NCBI RefSeq assembly: GCF_029635795.1
Contig: NZ_CP114280.1
Span: 620,001 to 684,000, forward strand
Direction: 5' to 3'
Source: Dickeya lacustris
Lineage (GTDB): Bacteria; Pseudomonadota; Gammaproteobacteria; Enterobacterales; Enterobacteriaceae
DNA: 64,000 nucleotides
This document shows positions 57,691 through 64,000 of the stretch, piece by piece. Numbering within the stretch: the stretch's first letter is position 1; every line of letters starts with the position of its first letter. A program made the position numbers and the translations under genes. The notes beneath the pieces were generated by a model, which did no database searches, was not told where the DNA came from, and saw nothing but the letters and a program-made list of their open reading frames with translations.

Positions 57691-57820
57691 ACTTGCGTTA
57701 CCTTATCGTTGCCAGAGTAATTATGCTAACGTGCTGACAATATACCAATCTTGCCCGCTCTAAAAGCTTTTCATCAACAATTATGGGGCATAATCCATAT
57801 TCGACAGTCAGTTGAGACGA

Positions 57821-57844
57821 AAAGAGGGAGCAAGCTCCCTCTTT
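57821..57844 (-). terminator. Hairpin after rplT
   Basis: AAAGAGGGAGC (57821-57831) pairs with GCTCCCTCTTT (57834-57844). On the minus strand it is followed by TCG after TTT. It lies 9 bases after rplT, a likely partial terminator before pheM. Confidence 0.7.
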
Positions 57845-57852
57845 CATCTGAC

Positions 57853-58227
<375 letters not shown>

Positions 58228-58252
58228 TTATTCTGAGTTAAAAAAAGGTTAC

Positions 58253-58471
<219 letters not shown>

Positions 58472-58544
58472 TTAAACAATGAATCAGACAAGGCGAATTC
58501 CACTGCACGGTATAAGACCGTGCAGAGAGAATTACTTGGATGCC

Positions 58545-59090
<546 letters not shown>

Positions 59091-61019
59091 TTATTCCTCC
59101 AACTGATGAAGACTACGGCTGCGAATCTCTTCTTGCAGCTTCGTGATTACTTCACTGACGTCTAAGCTTCCCAAATCCTTGCCTCGGCGAGTGCGGACAG
59201 CGACTTTACCTGCCTCAACCTCTTTATCACCACAAACAAGCATATAGGGAACACGCCGTAAAGTGTGCTCGCGGATTTTAAAGCCTATCTTCTCATTTCT
59301 CAAGTCCGCTTTGACACGAATACCCGCATCTTGCAATTTTCTTGTCAATTCGGTGACATATTCTGACTGACCATCAGTAATATTCATCACCACCGCCTGT
59401 ACCGGAGCCAGCCATGTTGGGAAGAAACCGGCAAACTCTTCGGTCAGGATACCAATGAAACGCTCCATCGACCCTAAAATAGCGCGATGGATCATAACCG
59501 GAACCTGGCGTTCGTTATTCTCGCCTACATAGGACGCACTCAAACGGCCTGGTAGAGAGAAATCGAGCTGCACCGTACCACATTGCCACGCACGATCCAA
59601 ACAATCATGCAGGGTAAACTCGATTTTAGGGCCATAAAATGCCCCTTCCCCCGGTTGATACTCAAACGGAATACCGTTTTCTGTCAACGCTGCCGCCAAA
59701 TCTTCTTCTGCCCGATCCCACAGATCGTCACTGCCGATACGTTTTTCAGGCCGTGTGGACAGTTTCACGACGATTTTCTCAAAACCGAAGGTGCTGTACA
59801 TGTCGTACACCATGCGAATACAGCTGTTCACTTCATTGCGAACCTGCTCTTCGGTACAGAAGATATGGGCGTCATCCTGCGTAAAGCCACGCACACGCAT
59901 CAAGCCATGCAGTGAGCCAGACGGCTCATTTCGGTGGCAACTACCAAACTCCGCCATACGCAGCGGCAAATCACGGTAGGATTTCAACCCTTGGTTGAAA
60001 ATCTGCACATGACCTGGGCAGTTCATCGGCTTAATGCAGTATTCACGGTTTTCAGACGATGTAGTGAACATCGCTTCTTTATAGTTTTCCCAGTGCCCTG
60101 TTCTTTCCCACAGCACACGGTCCATCATGAATGGCCCTTTAACTTCCTGATACTGGTACTCTTTGAGCTTCATACGCACAAAGGCTTCCAGTTCGCGGAA
60201 AATCGTCCAACCATCATTGTGCCAGAACACCATACCAGGCGCTTCTTCCTGCATATGGTACAGGTCGAGTTGTTTACCTATTTTACGGTGATCGCGCTTG
60301 GCTGCTTCTTCAAGACGCTGCAAATATGCACCAAGCTGCTTTTTATCTGCCCATGCTGTGCCATATATACGCTGCAACATTTTGTTTTTACTGTCGCCAC
60401 GCCAGTAAGCACCCGAGGTTTTTTGCAGCTTAAAATGGTGGCAGAAACGCATGTTCGGCACATGCGGCCCACGGCACATGTCAATATACTCTTCATGATG
60501 ATATAGCCCGGGTTTATCATCGCGGCTGATATTTTCATCCAGAATAGCAACTTTATAGCTCTCGCCTCGCGCGACAAACGTGTCTCGCGCTTCCTGCCAG
60601 CTGACTTTTTTCTTAATTACATCGTAGTCTTTATCGGCCAGCTCATGCATCCGCTTTTCTAACGCATCCAGATCGTCCTGAGTTAAGGTCTGATCCAGAT
60701 CTACGTCATAATAGAAACCGTTGTCGATTACCGGGCCAATCGCCATCTTGGTATCCGGCCACAGTTGCTTGATAGCGTGACCCAACAAGTGAGCACAGGA
60801 ATGACGAATAATCTCCATTCCCTCGTCATCTTTGGCGGTAATGATAGAAAGTTGCGCATCGGTCTCAATAACATCGACAGCATCAACCAACTCACCATTC
60901 ACTCGACCAGCAATGCAGGCTTTCGCCAGACCGGGGCCAATATCAAGTGCGACGTCAAGCGGAGAGACAGCGTGGTCATAATGACGTTGACTGCCATCTG
61001 GAAGCGTAATAACAGGCAT
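59091..61019 (-). CDS. thrS: Threonyl-tRNA synthetase
   Basis: 642-residue class II synthetase. N-terminal TGS domain (about residues 1-61), editing domain with zinc-type [11 protein letters not shown] (His73/His77), catalytic core with [10 protein letters not shown] (zinc Cys), motif 2 [21 protein letters not shown], motif 3 [13 protein letters not shown], and C-terminal anticodon-binding domain (about 540-642). The ATG at 61019 (MPVITLPDG) is the family start. First gene of the cluster. Its mRNA leader in E. coli binds ThrS for autoregulation; the 215-base upstream gap here may hold such an operator. Confidence 0.98.
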   Translation of the reverse strand: MPVITLPDGSQRHYDHAVSPLDVALDIGPGLAKACIAGRVNGELVDAVDVIETDAQLSIITAKDDEGMEIIRHSCAHLLGHAIKQLWPDTKMAIGPVIDNGFYYDVDLDQTLTQDDLDALEKRMHELADKDYDVIKKKVSWQEARDTFVARGESYKVAILDENISRDDKPGLYHHEEYIDMCRGPHVPNMRFCHHFKLQKTSGAYWRGDSKNKMLQRIYGTAWADKKQLGAYLQRLEEAAKRDHRKIGKQLDLYHMQEEAPGMVFWHNDGWTIFRELEAFVRMKLKEYQYQEVKGPFMMDRVLWERTGHWENYKEAMFTTSSENREYCIKPMNCPGHVQIFNQGLKSYRDLPLRMAEFGSCHRNEPSGSLHGLMRVRGFTQDDAHIFCTEEQVRNEVNSCIRMVYDMYSTFGFEKIVVKLSTRPEKRIGSDDLWDRAEEDLAAALTENGIPFEYQPGEGAFYGPKIEFTLHDCLDRAWQCGTVQLDFSLPGRLSASYVGENNERQVPVMIHRAILGSMERFIGILTEEFAGFFPTWLAPVQAVVMNITDGQSEYVTELTRKLQDAGIRVKADLRNEKIGFKIREHTLRRVPYMLVCGDKEVEAGKVAVRTRRGKDLGSLDVSEVITKLQEEIRSRSLHQLEE

Positions 61020-61235
61020 GTTAATTCCCTTATTTGCAGTGGTGACCCACACGAAAGATCACGTGCAAAAGATAATCTTGTTTAATTTGAATGGTCGGTG
61101 GAAAAGGATTTAACCCACAATTGTTAAATCAATTCCCCCTGTGCTCAGGCAAAAATGAGAGATAGCCATTAATTGGTTAGCACCCTCTTTTTCAGCTGAC
61201 GGCGTAGAGTAGCACCATGCTTGTCATGATGCCAA

Positions 61236-61526
61236 TCAACGCTCTGGAATCATATCTTTAAATAATGCATTCACTTCAGTATCGACAGGCTCAGGCTCGG
61301 GTTCAGCAACAGGCTGTGCCTCTGGTTGTTGTGTTTCTGCTGGAGGCAACAAAGCTTGCAGCAGAGCAATTTGCTGTTTCTGCTGTTCGACAATGTCATG
61401 CAATAAACGAATCTGCTCATTCGCTCTCACACTGGCCCGATTGATGAAAAACCAGACCAGAATGACCAGCAGCACAATCAGTGCGACAAAAACCACTTCC
61501 AGCATGTTTGAAGCAAAACTACTCAT
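61236..61526 (-). CDS. yebO: YebO family inner-membrane protein
   Basis: 96-residue single-pass protein: one N-terminal membrane helix (about residues 9-30, VVFVALIVLLVILVWFFINR), then a coiled-coil-like charged stretch (IRLLHDIVEQQKQQIALLQA) and a Pro/Glu-rich tail. The WFFINRAS motif and placement next to kdgR match E. coli YebO. Function unknown. ATG at 61526; a TTG two codons upstream is possible. Confidence 0.8.
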   Translation of the reverse strand: MSSFASNMLEVVFVALIVLLVILVWFFINRASVRANEQIRLLHDIVEQQKQQIALLQALLPPAETQQPEAQPVAEPEPEPVDTEVNALFKDMIPER

Positions 61527-61631
61527 GTCCAAAATCCGTACTTAACTTCACTGAGGCGCGCATTCTAGCACTGACTAACGGGATAATTCGATACCAAGGC
61601 ATGTATCCGGCAAGCATTGTGCTCTTTTCGT

Positions 61632-61659
61632 AAAAAAGCCCGTCATGAAGACAGGCTTT
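61632..61659 (-). terminator. Terminator of kdgR
   Basis: On the minus strand AAAGCCTGTC-TTCAT-GACGGGCTTT is followed by TTTA, about 18 bases after the kdgR stop. Confidence 0.85.
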
Positions 61660-61677
61660 TCAGAGCAACGGATCCCG

Positions 61678-62469
61678 TTAAAATGGGTAATCATGGTATC
61701 CCATTTGATCGGATATGTTTCTTGCCGCAGTATGCAGCGTGGCGACATACTCATGCTTATTGTCTTCCGAGAAGCGGATTGTCGGAAACGAGATGCTCAA
61801 TCCGGCAATGACGACACCGAAGCGATCGAATACCGGAACGGCAATACAGCGAAGTCCCTCTTCCTGCTCTTCGTTATCTTCACCATATCCTTGCTGGCGA
61901 ACTAAATCGAGCTGAGGTAATAGCTCCTCCGTCCCGCCAATCGTCTTCGGTGTACTACGCTTAAAATCGACTTCAGCAAGAATCTCTTTGACTTCCTCCC
62001 GATCGCGCCACGCTAATAACACTTTCCCGATGGCGGTACTATGCAGCGGATTACGCCGCCCGATGCGCGAATACATGCGCAGGTTATACATAGAGTCAAT
62101 TTTGTGAATATAGACGATACTATCCTCATCCAGCGCACCAAGATGGATAGTTTCACGAGTCAATGCTGACAATTCACGCATCTGAATGTCTGCACTGCGA
62201 ATCAGGTCAACATTCTGTAGCGCTTTAGCGCCAAGCTCGAACAGTTTCAGCGTGAGTGAATACTTCTCTGACTCGCCTTCCTGAGCCACATACCCCAGAG
62301 ACTTCATCGTTTGAAGGAAACGATAAACGGTACTTTTAGACATCATTACGCGCTGTGAAAGCTCCGTAATACCAATTTCACGCTCTTCGCCTAATGCCTG
62401 TAGAATGCCAAAGACCTTTAAGACAGATGACACGGAATCGGGTTGCTTATCTAAATCTGCAATAGCCAT
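61678..62469 (-). CDS. kdgR: IclR-family pectin catabolism repressor KdgR
   Basis: Repressor of the pectinolysis and catabolism genes, released by 2-keto-3-deoxygluconate. 263 residues: N-terminal winged helix (about residues 15-75, GITELSQRVMMSKSTVYRFL) and C-terminal IclR effector domain with LHSTAIGKVLLA and EGLRCIAVPVFD. The ATG at 62469 (MAIADLDKQPDSVSSV) is the known start form. The open frame to 62556 is not used. Follows ogl on the same strand. Confidence 0.96.
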   Translation of the reverse strand: MAIADLDKQPDSVSSVLKVFGILQALGEEREIGITELSQRVMMSKSTVYRFLQTMKSLGYVAQEGESEKYSLTLKLFELGAKALQNVDLIRSADIQMRELSALTRETIHLGALDEDSIVYIHKIDSMYNLRMYSRIGRRNPLHSTAIGKVLLAWRDREEVKEILAEVDFKRSTPKTIGGTEELLPQLDLVRQQGYGEDNEEQEEGLRCIAVPVFDRFGVVIAGLSISFPTIRFSEDNKHEYVATLHTAARNISDQMGYHDYPF

Positions 62470-62642
62470 TTTTGTGGTTACCCTACGAAGTTTTTTTTGT
62501 TTTAAAAAAAATAGAACTGTTGTTTTAGTATAAAGGGAACGCTTTGAATATGGCAATCAGGCATTGTTACACGCAACTAAACTGGCTATGCGCGGCTCCC
62601 TGTAACGCTGCCCGACCAATTAATCATTTGATGATAAAAGTA

Positions 62643-62670
62643 AAAAAGCCGCCCCTTATGGGGACGGCTA
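62643..62670 (-). terminator. Terminator of ogl
   Basis: On the minus strand AGCCGTCCCC-ATAA-GGGGCGGCT is followed by TTTTTA, 10 bases after the ogl stop, separating ogl from kdgR transcription. Confidence 0.92.
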
Positions 62671-62679
62671 CAACACGAG

Positions 62680-63846
62680 TTACTGCCAAACGGAATCCGG
62701 CACTTTAGCCAGATACAAGGCGGGTTTACCATCAACATCCGATGTAAACAGAATTTGTTTATCATCAGGTGTAAAGGATGGATGTGGATGCGTCACCTGA
62801 CGATCGCCTTCCAGCACGGCCCAGGATGTATTGTGTTGGGCGACCTGGAAGTGCTTACCGCTTTTCATATTAAAGACATACAGGAACGGATCATTTTCAA
62901 TCTTATATCCACCATCGTCTTTAACATCGACCGGTGCATTACACCCATCACCGACCATCAGTGAACCGTCATAGTTACTCATCAAATGTGAGCAAGGCGG
63001 CATTTCCGTCAACTGACGATTTTCCAGCGTGACAGGGTCAACACTACAAATGAAACGATTGGTACTGCCTTTTAGGTAGGAAACGTAAGCCAGAGCGGAA
63101 CCATTCGGAACCCAGAATTCGTGAGTACAGCTTTCACCCGGCGCATGCTCTTTCACTTTACGCATGTTCGTGCCATCTTCGTTGATGAACCACATACGCG
63201 CATCTACCAGGTCGTGTGGGCCTTCATGGCAGAACGCTACCGTGTTGTCATCACCAGGACGATAAATCGGGTGCCCCAACCACTGTTTTTCTTGCAGAAT
63301 AGTCGTGGCCTCACCTGTTTTCAGATCAATCCGAATCAGGCGGCAGCAAGGATTGGTAAAGTAAAAGTCTTGGAATTTTTTCCAATCCGTCAGCGGTTGC
63401 CAGTCCTCTTTTTTGATTTCGATGCCAACCATTTTGGTGCAATCAGAGTTAGCAACCCATGTGCCGTAGCCAACCCACTCATCAGGTACCTGATAAATGT
63501 TCGTCTCTTCCAGAGTATTCAGATCAACACGCATTAAGTTACGCACGTTTTTCACATAGTAAAGCGCATCATCATCAGGAGAGAGGAAGCCGCCAAACGT
63601 ATTGTCACCTGTTCCTTCAGTTAACTGCGTTGCCTGCTGAGTTTTCAAATCTAACAGGTAATAGTTCCATGGGCCATCAAACGCACCGCCAAACAATAGC
63701 TTACTACCATCATTAGAAAAACATTTCTGATAGAAATAGGTACGGTGGCAGATGACATCAGGAGGAGTAAGGCGCACGACTTCGGTGCCGGTAACGGAAT
63801 CCTGGTAGGAATGGAACGTGAAAGAAAGCTTTTTACCTTTGGCCAT
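62680..63846 (-). CDS. ogl: Oligogalacturonate lyase Ogl
   Basis: Cytoplasmic PL22 lyase that cleaves short oligogalacturonides, including unsaturated digalacturonate, to monomers. 388 residues, seven-bladed beta-propeller. Active-site and metal histidines lie in CHEGPHDLVDARMWFI, CTHEFWVPNGSALAYVSY and TSWAVLEGDRQVTHPHPSF. ATG behind AAGGA. Upstream lies a strong KdgR box. Confidence 0.96.
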   Translation of the reverse strand: MAKGKKLSFTFHSYQDSVTGTEVVRLTPPDVICHRTYFYQKCFSNDGSKLLFGGAFDGPWNYYLLDLKTQQATQLTEGTGDNTFGGFLSPDDDALYYVKNVRNLMRVDLNTLEETNIYQVPDEWVGYGTWVANSDCTKMVGIEIKKEDWQPLTDWKKFQDFYFTNPCCRLIRIDLKTGEATTILQEKQWLGHPIYRPGDDNTVAFCHEGPHDLVDARMWFINEDGTNMRKVKEHAPGESCTHEFWVPNGSALAYVSYLKGSTNRFICSVDPVTLENRQLTEMPPCSHLMSNYDGSLMVGDGCNAPVDVKDDGGYKIENDPFLYVFNMKSGKHFQVAQHNTSWAVLEGDRQVTHPHPSFTPDDKQILFTSDVDGKPALYLAKVPDSVWQ

Positions 63847-63948
63847 CTGTAAATCCTTAGCGCTTATCGTGAAAAATCAGACGCAGCCAGATGTAAAGAT
63901 AACCTTTCATCTTTTCATCCCGGCGAAACGCCATTGTTATATCGGCAT

Positions 63949-63970
63949 TGTAGAAACAATGTTTCATTTT
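63949..63970. promoter_or_regulatory. KdgR box upstream of ogl
   Basis: GTAGAAACAATGTTTCATTT contains the perfect palindrome GAAAC-AAT-GTTTC (63953-63965) with the T-rich flank typical of KdgR operators. It is about 105 bases upstream of the ogl start. Confidence 0.85.
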
Positions 63971-64000
63971 TCCGTGATCGTGGTTTTATTTTATAAAACA

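Noticed and set aside
59934-60506. 190-codon plus-strand open frame
   Set aside because: Antisense inside thrS, no recognisable domain or ribosome-binding site.
61533-61677. mgrB between yebO and kdgR
   Set aside because: No frame resembling MgrB in this gap or in 61020-61235.

Overview
The window looks like a Dickeya chromosome (a soft-rot plant pathogen, Pectobacteriaceae). It starts inside the last genes of an Hrp-type type III secretion operon (hrcS, hrcT, hrcU). It also carries a complete intracellular pectin-degradation block: kdgF, kduI, kduD, pelW, togMNAB, kdgM and paeX, plus ogl and its repressor gene kdgR. The assignment rests on family recognition and gene order, not on a database search. 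I saw no insertion sequence, prophage, CRISPR array, tRNA or rRNA.

Layout. 1-2188: hrcS-hrcT-hrcU, followed by a pentanucleotide tract. 2427-3659: sbmA. 4150-8770: two tandem chemoreceptor genes whose 3' kilobase is nearly identical. 8771-9115: a decayed stretch with two tandem-repeat tracts and the last codons of a class IV aminotransferase gene. 9116-12083: an unassigned module of MFS transporter, inositol-monophosphatase-like enzyme and divergent DeoR regulator. 12240-34988: a core enterobacterial block nearly collinear with E. coli (ycgN, ycgM, ycgL, minCDE, rnd, fadD, yeaY, tsaB, yoaA, yoaB, yoaH, pabB, nudL, sdaA, yoaE, manXYZ, mntP, rlmA, cspC), ending with the short gene yobF (35028-35144), which is easily missed. 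36158-37602: yniA and yniB. 37817-48897: the pectin block. 48978-53597: ydjM, tcyP, nadE, yddG, ygbA. 53790-61019: the minus-strand translation cluster thrS-infC-rpmI-rplT-pheM-pheS-pheT-ihfA. 61236-63846: yebO, kdgR, ogl.

How the pectin genes work together. KdgM admits oligogalacturonides through the outer membrane and PaeX removes acetyl groups in the periplasm. TogMNAB imports the oligomers. PelW and Ogl cut them in the cytoplasm to unsaturated monomers. KdgF, KduI and KduD convert these to 2-keto-3-deoxygluconate. KdgR represses the set, and candidate KdgR boxes are visible upstream of kdgF/kduI, pelW, kdgM and ogl.

Regulatory signals readable from sequence include a perfect-symmetry CRP site before the first chemoreceptor gene, a yybP-ykoY manganese riboswitch and a perfect Fur box before mntP, a LexA box before ydjM, an NsrR-like site before ygbA, the pheM leader peptide and attenuator, an AUU start for infC, and UUG starts for rnd and fadD. 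A recurring oddity is the number of short tandem duplications (5 to 20 bp units) in gaps, often right after stop codons. I found no clearly undescribed multi-gene system. The least explained items are the DeoR/phosphatase/MFS module, the 20-bp repeat array at 8844, and the structured leaders of manX and kduI.
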